64,000 nucleotides of DNA from Pandoraea apista (GTDB lineage: Bacteria > Pseudomonadota > Gammaproteobacteria > Burkholderiales > Burkholderiaceae). The notes beneath the pieces are model-generated. The model was not told the DNA's origin. It was given only the letters and a program-made list of their open reading frames with translations, and made no database searches. The position numbers were made by a program, and so were the translations under genes. Positions 46,108-55,350 of this stretch are shown piece after piece. Where the stretch lies: the NCBI RefSeq assembly GCF_001465595.2, contig NZ_CP013481.2:186001-250000 (forward strand). The letters run 5' to 3'. Within the stretch, counting starts at the first letter, position 1. Every line of letters begins with the position of its first letter.

Positions 46108-46143
46108 TTGAGCATGTTTTCAGTGGGTCACTACATCTATCAT

Positions 46144-46716
46144 TTAGATTGAATGTCCAACGACCCACTCGGCAGCATCGGCTAAATCATTGCAATAGGC
46201 ATCAGCAAGATTACGCTCCGATGACTCGGTGTCACACCCGGAGGCAACGAGCACGCAATGTCGCACGCCTGCCGCCCTCCCTGCTTGTATATCGCTGATC
46301 TTGTCACCGATCATTACGCTGCGTTCCAGATCGAGATTCAGGGCCTGGGCTGCATACAACAGCATGCCCGGCTCGGGTTTGCGACACGCGCAGCTTTGCC
46401 CCGGGTTGCCGCCAGCCGGCTTCGGATGATGGGGGCAGTGATAAACCCCAGCCAGTCCGACGCCGTAGCGTGCGAGAAGCGTTTCGAGGTGCTCCGTGAG
46501 CACCACGTAATCTTCCTGCGAGTAGTATCCGTGGGCGATGCCGGCTTGATTGGTCACGACGACCAGCTCAAAGCCCGCATCACGAAGGCGAATCAAACCG
46601 TCAATTACGTCCGGAAGGAGTGCAAAGTCCTCGATACGATGGACGTAGTTTCGCTCCTCGTTAATGACGCCATCACGATCAATGAAGGCAGCTCGCTTTT
46701 TCATAGCTTCAGGCAT
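46144..46716 (-). CDS. gmhB: D-glycero-alpha-D-manno-heptose-1,7-bisphosphate 7-phosphatase (GmhB)
   Basis: A HAD-family phosphatase of 186-190 residues. Asp nucleophile motif AAFIDRDGVINEE, VVVTNQAGIAHG, a zinc-binding Cys/His loop CPHHPK...CACRKPEPG, and MIGDKISDIQAG. It removes the 7-phosphate from heptose bisphosphate. Starts at 46716 (shown) or 46704 are both possible; the second gives MKKRAAFIDRD, closer to the family. It overlaps or abuts hddC, the last of a four-gene heptose operon. Confidence 0.92.
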   Translation of the reverse strand: MPEAMKKRAAFIDRDGVINEERNYVHRIEDFALLPDVIDGLIRLRDAGFELVVVTNQAGIAHGYYSQEDYVVLTEHLETLLARYGVGLAGVYHCPHHPKPAGGNPGQSCACRKPEPGMLLYAAQALNLDLERSVMIGDKISDIQAGRAAGVRHCVLVASGCDTESSERNLADAYCNDLADAAEWVVGHSI

Positions 46717-47407
46717 TCAGGTCGCAGAAGCGGCGGTAATCGTCAGGAATACCGATGTCGATGAACATTCCGTCGAGACTTGCGGCTGTCAACGCGCCTT
46801 TTTCGACAAGCTGTGGCATCAAGTCGGCTTCCAGTGAGAAGGCTTGGCCCGGAACGAAATTATTGAAGGCGTTCCGATGGATTCGGTAGAGGCCGCTATT
46901 GATGAGTCCTGCGCCTGGCAACCCCTTGGGGCTGAACCCGGTCACTTTGCCGGCGGAAAGTTCCAACCCGCCGTATCGTCCACGGTCGGGGACGTGTGTA
47001 GCTGCGAGGCGCATTAATTCTCCGTCGGCCAATTGCAGGTGATTCAGCATGGGCGTCAACGGCGCATCGGTCCAAGTGTCGCCGTTCGCAATCAGGACTT
47101 CGTCTTCACCGGTCTCGTTAAGCGCAAATAGCGCCGCGCCTCCCGTTCCCAACTGCTCCTTCTCGATGACGTACTCGATGTCATGCGCTATGCGGAACGC
47201 AGAAATGGCTTCGACGACCGCCTCAGCCATGTACCCAAGGGACAGGACGAAACGATCCACCCCGCGCTCTGCGAGGGAGTCGATCTGAAGCTCCAGAAAT
47301 GGCCGTTGGTGAACCGGTGCGAGGCACTTGGGCAGATCCGGCACTGCGGAACGCAGTCGTGTTCCCAGGCCTCCGGCCAGGATCACGCAAGTCGTGGAAG
47401 AGGTCAT
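46709..47407 (-). CDS. hddC: D-glycero-alpha-D-manno-heptose-1-phosphate guanylyltransferase (HddC)
   Basis: A 232-residue nucleotidyltransferase: [38 protein letters not shown] and IANGDTWTD. Together with HddA, GmhA and GmhB it makes GDP-D-glycero-alpha-D-manno-heptose, used in capsules, O-antigens and S-layer glycans, in place of the ADP-heptose of core LPS. ATG at 47407 overlaps gmhA's stop by four bases. Confidence 0.9.
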   Translation of the reverse strand: MTSSTTCVILAGGLGTRLRSAVPDLPKCLAPVHQRPFLELQIDSLAERGVDRFVLSLGYMAEAVVEAISAFRIAHDIEYVIEKEQLGTGGAALFALNETGEDEVLIANGDTWTDAPLTPMLNHLQLADGELMRLAATHVPDRGRYGGLELSAGKVTGFSPKGLPGAGLINSGLYRIHRNAFNNFVPGQAFSLEADLMPQLVEKGALTAASLDGMFIDIGIPDDYRRFCDLNA

Positions 47408-48000
47408 TGCGGGCGAAGGTGGGAAAAGAGGGCGAGTTCGACCTGAGCGCAGAGCATGTGTCCGATGAGAATGTGACACTCCTGGATTCGGGGCGTGTGC
47501 GCGGACGGGACACGAAGAGCGTAGTCGACCATCTCGTCGAGTTCGCCGCCGCTGCCGCATAGCGCGACCGACTTCACTCCGAGCGAGGCGCAGACTTCAA
47601 AGGCGGACAGCACGTTCTTGGAGCGTCCGGAGGTGGTGATACCGACGAACACGTCACCATCGCGCGCTTGTGCCTCCAACTGACGGCGGAAAAGCTTGTC
47701 GTATCCGTAATCGTTCCCAATCGCGGTAATCATCGACGTGTCCGTCGACAGGGAGATAGACGGCAAGCCCGGGCGATCGAATTCGAAACGGCTGACGAAT
47801 TCGGCGGCCAGATGCTGGGCGTCGGCAGCGCTGCCCCCATTGCCTGCAAAAATGACGCGGTTGCCCTTGCGGAACGCGTCAATCATTAAATCGCCGACTT
47901 CCACGATCTGGCACAACAGTTTTTCGTCCGACGCCAGGAGCTGCTTCACTGCGATTGAATCGGCGATGCCTTGCTTCAAGAAATTCAGTTGGTTTTCCAC
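47404..48000 (-). CDS. gmhA: Phosphoheptose isomerase (GmhA)
   Basis: A 198-residue SIS isomerase converting sedoheptulose 7-phosphate to D-glycero-D-manno-heptose 7-phosphate: [47 protein letters not shown], and HILIGHMLC at the C-terminus with the histidine of the active site. The GTG start at 48000 lies inside the end of hddA (16-base overlap). It is distinct from diaA at 22624. Confidence 0.92.
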   Translation of the reverse strand: MENQLNFLKQGIADSIAVKQLLASDEKLLCQIVEVGDLMIDAFRKGNRVIFAGNGGSAADAQHLAAEFVSRFEFDRPGLPSISLSTDTSMITAIGNDYGYDKLFRRQLEAQARDGDVFVGITTSGRSKNVLSAFEVCASLGVKSVALCGSGGELDEMVDYALRVPSAHTPRIQECHILIGHMLCAQVELALFSHLRPQ

Positions 48001-49058
48001 GATTGCACACCTTCTTCGACAAAAGTAAACGAGAACACACGGCCGCCGTGAGGTTCCAGCGCACGAGCGACCGAATGGCGCTGGTACGGATCGACAGCGA
48101 TCATCATGAAGCCTCCACCGCCAGCCCCGGAAACCTTCAGGCCTCGGGCACCCGCAGCCATGGCATCACGTGCGATGTCGTCGATGTGGCTATTCGTGAT
48201 GCCCGTGGCGGCACGTTTCTTGGCGTGCCAGGAAGACCCCAAAATGTCGAGTACATCCGAAATCTGGCCGCGCAACAATGCCTCTTTCATTTTGCCGGCG
48301 CCCTCGCGAATCTCGTGCATGGCTTCGACGGCGTTGGAATTGGCGTCTTTCGTGGCGGCGATCTGGGACTCGATGATTCGAGCAGACTCACGCGAGCGAC
48401 CGGTGAAATAGAGTAGAAGGCGGGACTCGAGCTCGTGCTTGTATTCCCTTTTCAGCCGCAGCGGGTTGACGATCACCCGGTCGCCAGCCTCGAACTCCAT
48501 GAAATTGAATCCGCCGAAGGACGCGGCGTACTGGTCCTGCTTACCGCCGGACATGCCGCAATCGATGCGCTCGATCTCGTACGCGAGCCGCGCCACGTCA
48601 TACTCGCCCAAGGGCAATTGCAGTAGCTCGGCGTAAGCCTGGACCATCGCGACGACCAACGCAGACGACGACCCGACACCGCTCCCCGGAGGCGCGTCCG
48701 AATATGTGGTGACTTTCAACGGTACGATTTTCCCGTCCGTGAACTGAGAGACGATGCGCTTATAAACCGCTTTATGCAGCAGCAAGGCTCCGGACAGCTC
48801 GATAGATTCCTCGGCTTCAAGGCGAACCCGCTCGTCGAAGTCGGCAGCGTAAAAGTGCACCGCGCTGTCTTCGGACGGCTCGATATGGCAATGGGTGTAC
48901 AGGCTGATCGTCGCATTCAAAACGCGCCCGCCAAACATATCGCTGTACGGGGCGACATCGGTGCCCCCTCCTGCGAGTCCGAGTCGAAGAGGGGCTTTGG
49001 AATGAATCGCGCGAAAGCGATCGAAATCCGGGATACCGTATTTAGTGACTGAATCCAT
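47985..49058 (-). CDS. hddA: D-glycero-alpha-D-manno-heptose 7-phosphate kinase (HddA)
   Basis: A 357-residue GHMP kinase that phosphorylates C-1 of the heptose. Substrate region APLRLGLAGGGTDVAPYSD, ATP-binding loop SDAPPGSGVGSSSALVV and C-terminal GARGLKVSGAGGGGFMM are intact. First gene of the leftward operon hddA-gmhA-hddC-gmhB with consecutive overlaps. It follows a glycosyltransferase 27 bases upstream, suggesting one transcript. Confidence 0.92.
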   Translation of the reverse strand: MDSVTKYGIPDFDRFRAIHSKAPLRLGLAGGGTDVAPYSDMFGGRVLNATISLYTHCHIEPSEDSAVHFYAADFDERVRLEAEESIELSGALLLHKAVYKRIVSQFTDGKIVPLKVTTYSDAPPGSGVGSSSALVVAMVQAYAELLQLPLGEYDVARLAYEIERIDCGMSGGKQDQYAASFGGFNFMEFEAGDRVIVNPLRLKREYKHELESRLLLYFTGRSRESARIIESQIAATKDANSNAVEAMHEIREGAGKMKEALLRGQISDVLDILGSSWHAKKRAATGITNSHIDDIARDAMAAGARGLKVSGAGGGGFMMIAVDPYQRHSVARALEPHGGRVFSFTFVEEGVQSWKTN

Positions 49059-49085
49059 CGGTTTGCAACCTCAAGTAGAACGCAT

Positions 49086-49838
49086 TTATCGCTGATAGAG
49101 AAAACGGGCCAGGCTTGTCAAGTGCCATTTGAGATGTTTCAGGTTCCGGCTACTTGCCCGACGCGCATCATGAATTGCACTGACTGTCGGAACACAGACG
49201 GTCGACAGTCCGCGTTCGCCGAGCCGCCGGCAGATGTCGGCGTCTTCCAGATACATGAAATACCGTCCGTCAAATCCATTGACGCTCGAGTAGGCGCTCG
49301 ACGAAAAAAGCATGAACATCCCGCCCGCCCAATCTACGGTAAACGAATTCTCGACCTCGACGTCATAATCGGGCCCCAGTCGGCGGCGCAGGAGTCGTGC
49401 CAGAACCCGCTTCAAGATGCGAAGCGTTGACGGAAACCGTCTGACGCTGTCTTCATGTTGGCCTTGCGGGCTCACAATTTTCGGAACCGATACCCCAACG
49501 CCGGGGGCGTCGAAGGCCTTCATGAGTGGCAGGAAGATCGCGGGATCGAATCGGATATCCGGATTGAGCACGGCAAACCAGGGCCGGTCCGCATGGGAAA
49601 AGGCACCGTTGTGGTTGCTGCCGAAACCCTTTGGCCGGGGGTTCCGGATGATCTTCGGCGTATAGCCCAGGTCCTGCAAGAAGGACTCATCCTCGGGCGT
49701 GTTTACCGTCACCAAAATTTTCGCGCCGGCAAGCGCGACCTGACGCAGGTCGAGCAAAAGCGGCCTTACCAGTGCACCTTGCCCGTGGCTGACAATGGAA
49801 ATCGCCAATGAATGCGCGTCAAAAGAGAGATTCGACAT
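49086..49838 (-). CDS. Family 2 glycosyltransferase (rhamnosyltransferase-like)
   Basis: A 250-residue GT-A enzyme with ISIVSHGQGALVRPLL, PKGFGSNHNGAF, VLNPDIRF (the DxD-type acid) and AGGMFMLFSSSAY followed by YFMYLEDADICRRL. These are typical of rhamnosyl- and related transferases that build repeat units; the donor is not determinable. Start MSNLSFDAHS at 49838 leaves 13 bases to the preceding gene. Confidence 0.82.
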   Translation of the reverse strand: MSNLSFDAHSLAISIVSHGQGALVRPLLLDLRQVALAGAKILVTVNTPEDESFLQDLGYTPKIIRNPRPKGFGSNHNGAFSHADRPWFAVLNPDIRFDPAIFLPLMKAFDAPGVGVSVPKIVSPQGQHEDSVRRFPSTLRILKRVLARLLRRRLGPDYDVEVENSFTVDWAGGMFMLFSSSAYSSVNGFDGRYFMYLEDADICRRLGERGLSTVCVPTVSAIHDARRASSRNLKHLKWHLTSLARFLYQR

Positions 49839-49851
49839 AGATACTCGACGG

Positions 49852-51009
49852 TTACGGGGAGACTGGCGCGCTTGTTTTAGCGCTTCGCTCAATCGCATCC
49901 TGGTATAGCTGAAAGGCGGTCAGCGGGCTTAGTTGCTGGCAAGCCTGTTTCAGCGCGTCGGGCGCAAGGCAAAGTCTCGCGATGTCCGCTGGCGTCTCCA
50001 GCAGAACACCGCCTCGTGACCAAATGGACCGTGGCAGCCCGGTGAAAGCCTGTCTGGTTCCCACAACCGGAATGTTTCTGGACCATGCCTCAATCGTTTT
50101 CAGTTTGATGCCCGCCCCCCTGAGCAATGGCGCCAGCATCACGCCTTCGTCGAACTGACAAATATCCTCATACCGTCCGGTGACCTGAATGTCCAACTCA
50201 CGCAGATCAGGCATTGACCCTTTGAGGTGGCTAACGTATTCGACAGACCCATGCCCGGCGATGTGGAAACGCATGGAGTGATCGGTGTTCGCGCCAGAAA
50301 CCTTGGCATCCAAGTAAGCGCGCAAGAACGCCGTTGCCCCTTCGACGTTTTCGATGCGGGTCCAATTGCCGATGAGCAGCGCCGACCTGTCGTTGACAGC
50401 GCCGCTCCTGACCCGAATCTGATTGGGAACGACCGGAATCACATACGAGTTGCGCCTATGCAGACGCAGCAGCATCCGCTGATCGTCGAACGAAAATGTC
50501 ACGTTGCCGAACGTCGATCTGATGAAACACCGTTCGAGGGCCGCACTGCAACGTTTTTGCTTGCCTCGAGCGCGTGTGGCGTCGAACTTCAGGCTTGGAA
50601 CATCGTGCCAAATCAGAATCTTCTTGCAGCCAAATGCCGCTTGATAGCAAAAAGACGCGTGATGATTGAAGATGACGAACTCCGGTCGATAGCGCACTCT
50701 GAGCCAGAGGCACCAGAGAAAGTAAAACGGAGAGATTCGCAGAAAAAACTCAAACCAAACAAGGCCGGTTCGTCTGGACAGCAAGACGAAAACCGGCGCG
50801 GGTGCCATGATGAACATGACAAGGATGCGCCACAGAAAGCTACGCTCCCCGCCAAGTTTCGGATTCAGAGAAAAATCTATCAGATCACAGTGGTCTTTTA
50901 ATTTTTTGATCAACAATTGTGTCGATGTGTTTCCGCCGGAGGGAACATCCGAGCGGATTGCATTGATAAAAAGTACGCGTCGACCTGCCAGAATCTTTTC
51001 TAATTCCAT
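49852..51009 (-). CDS. Glycosyltransferase (GT-B fold, GT4-like)
   Basis: A 385-residue protein: VLFINAIRSDVPSGGNTSTQ at the N-terminus, a hydrophobic pair (about 60-100) suggesting membrane association, LIGNWTRIENVEGATAFL in the second domain and the acidic stretch APLLRGAGIKLKTIEAWS, the usual sugar-nucleotide Glu loop (GxGxKxKxxE) of GT4 enzymes. The donor is not known. ATG at 51009 follows a 121-base gap from the next gene. Confidence 0.75.
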   Translation of the reverse strand: MELEKILAGRRVLFINAIRSDVPSGGNTSTQLLIKKLKDHCDLIDFSLNPKLGGERSFLWRILVMFIMAPAPVFVLLSRRTGLVWFEFFLRISPFYFLWCLWLRVRYRPEFVIFNHHASFCYQAAFGCKKILIWHDVPSLKFDATRARGKQKRCSAALERCFIRSTFGNVTFSFDDQRMLLRLHRRNSYVIPVVPNQIRVRSGAVNDRSALLIGNWTRIENVEGATAFLRAYLDAKVSGANTDHSMRFHIAGHGSVEYVSHLKGSMPDLRELDIQVTGRYEDICQFDEGVMLAPLLRGAGIKLKTIEAWSRNIPVVGTRQAFTGLPRSIWSRGGVLLETPADIARLCLAPDALKQACQQLSPLTAFQLYQDAIERSAKTSAPVSP

Positions 51010-51130
51010 ATGGCTTGAAAACTCTTTAATCCTCGGCGAATTGATCGCATTTGGGTTCCGTATGGCCCGCTGACATGAATTGCCTCGGGGATGTCCCCAG
51101 GTCCGCCTGCGATCAAATCTCGTTGACGAC

Positions 51131-52249
51131 TTAATTATGAAGTCCGAGCCTTGAAAGTTCGGTGCGCAGGCAAGTTGCCTGCCTTTCCACTTCAAGGTTG
51201 AGACTATTTAGTAATTCGTCGAATTGCAGCGGGCGCGGTGAGCGCCAAAAATCTTCGGCGACAGGCCTGTTGAAATTCACTTCTTCGAGAAAACCGGAAT
51301 GCTTCGCGAATTCGAAGCCGTTCATGGCTTCCGGGCTCGCCAGGACGCGGCATTTGTTGGCTAGCGCGTCCAAAATTTTCACTTTGACGCCACTGCCCAA
51401 CGCCATCGGGCAAAGCATAACAGTTGCCCGCTGCAGCAAGGCGTCGAGCGAGTCGACGTAGCCCAGAACATCGACCCCCCGGCTCGCCAACAGCGTCGCG
51501 CTGTATTTTTGGTTCACCCAGTGGCCAACGCTGCCCACGATTTTCAACCGGGGATTATCCGGCGTCCAGTGCTCGATAAGCCGGTCACAGGCGAGGCGAT
51601 TCTGGTAACCCGCCGACCCGAGGAATACCGCCTCGTCGCGCTTCTCTTCTGTCTGCGTGCTGCCATCGGCGGCGGACAGTTTTGAATAAAGCTTGCGAAG
51701 GTGAGGATTCGAGACGACAACCGGGCAGCTCGGATCGTAAAGGTAGCGAAGGCGATGGCTGTCGTATTCAGACAGGGCGATGACCAGATCTGCGTTATTC
51801 AGACCCGCCTGCTCCGAGTTGTATCCCGCACGCAGCATCTCGGCGCTAAGACCGCCTTGGAGCGCAACTTGGCCCGCGAAAAAATCGAACTCGCAATTAT
51901 GCGTCTGTATCACGACTTTGCAGCCATGGCGGCGCGCAATGGGCGCGAGGGGGCCGAAGAGCGACGAGTCGAGGATGACAAATTCCGGCTTTTCCGAATT
52001 CAGCCGTGCTTCAAATTTCTGGCAGACGTCTTCGTTGAGTCCGGAAATGAATCCCTTTCTGAGATTCAGAAAAGTAGCTGCCTTTCTCTGGAATTCTCGA
52101 CCTTTAGGTAAACCTATAGTGAAATGGCTCACCTTATGACCTTTGAGCAGGTCTTCGTAAAACCGGGTGGAAACGCCATGTCCGACCCCTCCGCCCGTTT
52201 GGCCAGCTCCACTGCGTGTAACGAACAGTACTGAGTTTTGATAATTCAC
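51131..52249 (-). CDS. Glycosyltransferase family 4 protein
   Basis: A 372-residue GT-B glycosyltransferase: FVTRSGAGQTGGGVGHGV, THNCEFDFFAG, FLGSAGYQNRLACDRLIE (nucleotide-binding part) and CPMALGSGVKVKILDALANK, the GT4 donor-site motif with its Glu replaced by Asp. Which sugar it adds is unknown. Twelve bases separate it from the polymerase upstream. Confidence 0.82.
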   Translation of the reverse strand: MNYQNSVLFVTRSGAGQTGGGVGHGVSTRFYEDLLKGHKVSHFTIGLPKGREFQRKAATFLNLRKGFISGLNEDVCQKFEARLNSEKPEFVILDSSLFGPLAPIARRHGCKVVIQTHNCEFDFFAGQVALQGGLSAEMLRAGYNSEQAGLNNADLVIALSEYDSHRLRYLYDPSCPVVVSNPHLRKLYSKLSAADGSTQTEEKRDEAVFLGSAGYQNRLACDRLIEHWTPDNPRLKIVGSVGHWVNQKYSATLLASRGVDVLGYVDSLDALLQRATVMLCPMALGSGVKVKILDALANKCRVLASPEAMNGFEFAKHSGFLEEVNFNRPVAEDFWRSPRPLQFDELLNSLNLEVERQATCLRTELSRLGLHN

Positions 52250-52261
52250 AATATTAAGAAA

Positions 52262-53233
52262 TTAAAGCTTCGGTATCGAATTCAGATTGACGAAATATCG
52301 CGCCGTGTAGAGCAATGCGACCATCAGATACCAGGCCGTTCCCATTCTTCTCATTCGAGGACTCATCTGCGAACCGATGAGAAATATCTCGAACTGTTCA
52401 AAGTAAGCGCCGAGACGAAGGGCGATCTCGGGAATATAGAATTCAAATGTTGCGATGGCGAGACCGATGAGGTAAAGCAGCCAGTAGATGGGGAGCGTGG
52501 AGATCATCAATGGCGAAACGAAGGTGATGATGGCCCGCTTGAACCAGCTCGCATAAATTTGTGTTTCGCTTCGGAATCCTTCGAGCCCAACGTAGTAATT
52601 GATTTTTTCAGTCAGCTCTGGAGTTACGATAAAGTAAGTCGCTCCAGCGAGAAGAATCAGTAGGCAAATCTTGGGCACCAACCTCGAGTTCATCCATTTG
52701 ATGACGGCTGTTGGAACAATAGCCGACAAATGAATGAGTGGAGCAGTAAGTATCAGATTCTTTATGGCGAATGACCGATAGGGGCGAAGCATTAGTATCA
52801 CCGAGATGACAGCAATCTTCATGGCTAGCGCTTGCCGGATCGCGCCCATCTCCAGGACAGGCAAGTAAATCAGATCATGGAGCGCTGCAATACGCCAGCC
52901 CGCTAGTCTCGCCATCACCAAAAATAGCAGGCTATCGATAATCCCGATCCAGAGAAACGGAAAGGGAACAATGTCGGACGTAATGGAAGAGGGGATGCAG
53001 GCGACGAGCCAAAATACTTCCGAGCGATTGATGGACGTCAGATCGCACTTCTGCAGTACCGCCAGATAATTCTCGATGTCGTGGCCTACATCGTGCCGGA
53101 AGCACAAGGCAAAAAGTCGAAGTGCCAACGCAAGAACAATGACGATCTTCCAATTAGCTGCTCTTTTGCTCGAAACCAGGACGAACAAGAACGCCCCGTA
53201 GACATACAGGGCGGGAATAATGAGTGAATCCAT
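52262..53233 (-). CDS. wzy: EpsG/Wzy-like polysaccharide polymerase
   Basis: A 323-residue inner-membrane protein with roughly nine to ten hydrophobic segments. The arginine-containing stretch MGAIRQALAMKIAVISVI is the EpsG-type signature, and the large periplasmic loop precedes ETQIYASWFKRAI. It probably links repeat units (Wzy role), complementing the flippase at 43336. The gene is AT-rich. It is the first gene of the leftward arm. Confidence 0.75.
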   Translation of the reverse strand: MDSLIIPALYVYGAFLFVLVSSKRAANWKIVIVLALALRLFALCFRHDVGHDIENYLAVLQKCDLTSINRSEVFWLVACIPSSITSDIVPFPFLWIGIIDSLLFLVMARLAGWRIAALHDLIYLPVLEMGAIRQALAMKIAVISVILMLRPYRSFAIKNLILTAPLIHLSAIVPTAVIKWMNSRLVPKICLLILLAGATYFIVTPELTEKINYYVGLEGFRSETQIYASWFKRAIITFVSPLMISTLPIYWLLYLIGLAIATFEFYIPEIALRLGAYFEQFEIFLIGSQMSPRMRRMGTAWYLMVALLYTARYFVNLNSIPKL

Positions 53234-53604
53234 GCGATTGGCTTATTAGGTTCGGTCCCGTCGAGGTCCGCTGCTTATGCGAGACTTTCGGATTTTTCCG
53301 CTTGCCGCCATTTTACTTGATGAGGTCGGACTCAACGTCCGTCAATGCACGATGGACGTCGCCTGTGGACGTGCGACAACGCAACGTCAACCTTACGAGC
53401 CTGTAGACCGCCAAAGCCGCGTGTTGACAGGGCAGGGCGAGCGCGGGGGGACTACGCGATCGGGGAACCTTAGCAGGCCCTCATGTCAGAAGTGCTCCTT
53501 GACACTTTCGGAATGCCGTCTAGCCTAAAGTGCAGGGTATTCATGTCCAAGTACTGCCTTCTAAGGCCGGTCGTAGGAGGCGACATCTTAGGGCGGGCAT
53601 TTTC
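53234..53604. other. 371-base divergent region between polymerase and oxidase genes
   Basis: No gene is supported. It separates the polysaccharide locus from the oxidase operon and contains the probable ctaC promoter (53499-53526). A good AGGAGG (53575-53580) lies 25 bases before the ctaC start, too far to act for that ATG. Confidence 0.35.
53499..53526 (+). promoter_or_regulatory. Probable sigma-70 promoter of the oxidase operon
   Basis: TTGACA (53499-53504), 16-base spacer, TAGCCT (53521-53526). The -35 is perfect and the -10 weak. Consistent with transcription of ctaC about 75 bases further on. Confidence 0.45.
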
Positions 53605-55224
53605 ATGTCCATTCCCATCGTTCTATTGCTGCTCGTCGCCGCCGCGCTCGCCTTCCACTTCTGGAGTCCGTGGTGGCTGACGCCGCTGGCGTCGAACTGG
53701 CGTCAGATGGACGACACGCTCACCATTACGCTGGTCATCACCGGCGTAACCTTCGTTGTCATCAACCTTTTCGTTGCCTGGGCGATCTTCCGCTATCGCC
53801 ATCGCGATGGCCATCGGGCGGCCTACGAGCCACATAACCGTCGTCTCGAAGGCTGGTTGATCGGGATTACGACTGTCGGCATCGCAGCCATGCTTGCGCC
53901 CGGCCTGTTCGTCTACGCCAAGCTCATCAACCCGCCCGAGAACGCCCGCGTCGTCGAAGTCGTCGGCCAGCAGTGGCAATGGCGCTTCCGCCTGCCCGGC
54001 CCGGACGGTCGTCTCGGCACTTCCGACCCGAGCTACGTCACCGCTGACAACCCGTTGGGCCTCAATCCCAAAGACCCCGCGAATCAGGACAACCGGATCG
54101 TCGACGCCCCCGAACTGCATCTGCTCGTCGGCGCGCCAGTGAAATTGCTGCTGCGCGCCAAAGATGTCCTGCACGATTTCTATGTCCCGCCGTTTCGCAC
54201 GCGCATGAACATGGTGCCGGGCATGGTCACGCAAATGTGGCTCACGCCCACGCGCACCGGGCGCTTCGACATCCTCTGCGCGCAACTCTGCGGCGTGGGT
54301 CACGCGAACATGCGCGGTGTGGTGGTCGTTGACGACAAGCCCGCCTACGACGCCTGGGTGGCGAAGCTCCCCACATTTGCTGCACTGCAAGCACAACATG
54401 CAGGGGCAGCGACGCTCGATCCACTCGCCGCCAAGGGGAAATTGCTGGCGCAGGCCAAGGGATGCGCCAGTTGTCATACCGTCGACGGCTCGCCCGGCGT
54501 CGGGCCCACGTGGCACGGTCTGTACGGCAAGACGGAGACGTTTCAGGACGGCAGTTCGGCGTACGTCGACGATGCTTACCTCACCGCCTTCATCCGCAAT
54601 CCGACCGCACGTGTGCCAAAAGGCTTCGCGCCGATCATGCCGAAGCTCGATCTGACCGACGACGAACTCAAGGCGCTCATCGCCTACATCCGCACATTGG
54701 GCGCCGCGCCTGCTGCCCCCGGGACCACCGCGGCCGAGCCGGCGGCACCGCCGTCTGTGCCATCTACGACCCCTGCGACATCTACGTCACCTACGACCTC
54801 TGCGACCTCTACGACCCCTGCGATCGCCGTACCCCTCGCGCCGCAGCCCGCCGCAACATCTGTTCATCGAGTCACTATGCCCATACGCTCTCACCATGCC
54901 GCCGCCATCGCTTTTGCCGTCGTGTCGACGTCCGCGCAGCCTGCTGCGCCTCAGACGTCCGAACCCGTCGTGCAGTTGGCACAGAACTCGCTCATGACGC
55001 CCAACCCGCCCGCGCAGTACGCGCCGTTGACGCCATCCGCCACGCCGAATTCAGGGACACAGCAATCGTCGCAACCCGCACGCCGGCAAGGGGGGACATC
55101 GGGCCTGCCGTTGCAGAACAACCCGAACACCACGGCGCCGCCGCTAGCTATCCCGCCGTCGCCATCGGGGGGCTCGTCGGGCCCGGCGCAGCCGGCCGTG
55201 CCGATGATTCGACCCGCGCCGTAG
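53605..55224 (+). CDS. ctaC: Cytochrome c oxidase subunit II fused to cytochrome c, with long C-terminal tail
   Basis: A 539-residue fusion. Two N-terminal membrane helices (about 5-20 and 40-62, another near 85-103), the CuA domain with His190, Cys225, Cys229, His233 and Met236 (CAQLCGVGHANM, where the usual Glu is Gln), and a monohaem cytochrome c domain (CASCH, 287-291; Met in IMPKLDL). The last 170 residues are Pro/Thr/Ala-rich and contain a seven-copy nine-base repeat. An internal ATG at 54877 is followed by a hydrophobic stretch, as though a separate small exported protein had been joined on. caa3-type oxidase subunit. Confidence 0.88.
   Translation: MSIPIVLLLLVAAALAFHFWSPWWLTPLASNWRQMDDTLTITLVITGVTFVVINLFVAWAIFRYRHRDGHRAAYEPHNRRLEGWLIGITTVGIAAMLAPGLFVYAKLINPPENARVVEVVGQQWQWRFRLPGPDGRLGTSDPSYVTADNPLGLNPKDPANQDNRIVDAPELHLLVGAPVKLLLRAKDVLHDFYVPPFRTRMNMVPGMVTQMWLTPTRTGRFDILCAQLCGVGHANMRGVVVVDDKPAYDAWVAKLPTFAALQAQHAGAATLDPLAAKGKLLAQAKGCASCHTVDGSPGVGPTWHGLYGKTETFQDGSSAYVDDAYLTAFIRNPTARVPKGFAPIMPKLDLTDDELKALIAYIRTLGAAPAAPGTTAAEPAAPPSVPSTTPATSTSPTTSATSTTPAIAVPLAPQPAATSVHRVTMPIRSHHAAAIAFAVVSTSAQPAAPQTSEPVVQLAQNSLMTPNPPAQYAPLTPSATPNSGTQQSSQPARRQGGTSGLPLQNNPNTTAPPLAIPPSPSGGSSGPAQPAVPMIRPAP
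54763..54825 (+). repeat. Nine-base tandem repeat in ctaC tail
   Basis: Seven consecutive imperfect nine-base units (TCTACGACC/CCTGCGACA type) encode Ser/Pro-Thr/Ala-Thr triplets. In frame, so copy-number change would keep the protein intact. Confidence 0.7.
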
Positions 55225-55350
55225 GCCGCACCCGCGTCACCACCGATTCACAACCGGCTCGTAACTCACTCATAACTCACTCGCAAGTGGCTTCACCGAA
55301 CCGACATCGAGAGACGACAACACACCAAAAACAACGTACGGAGACAAGTC

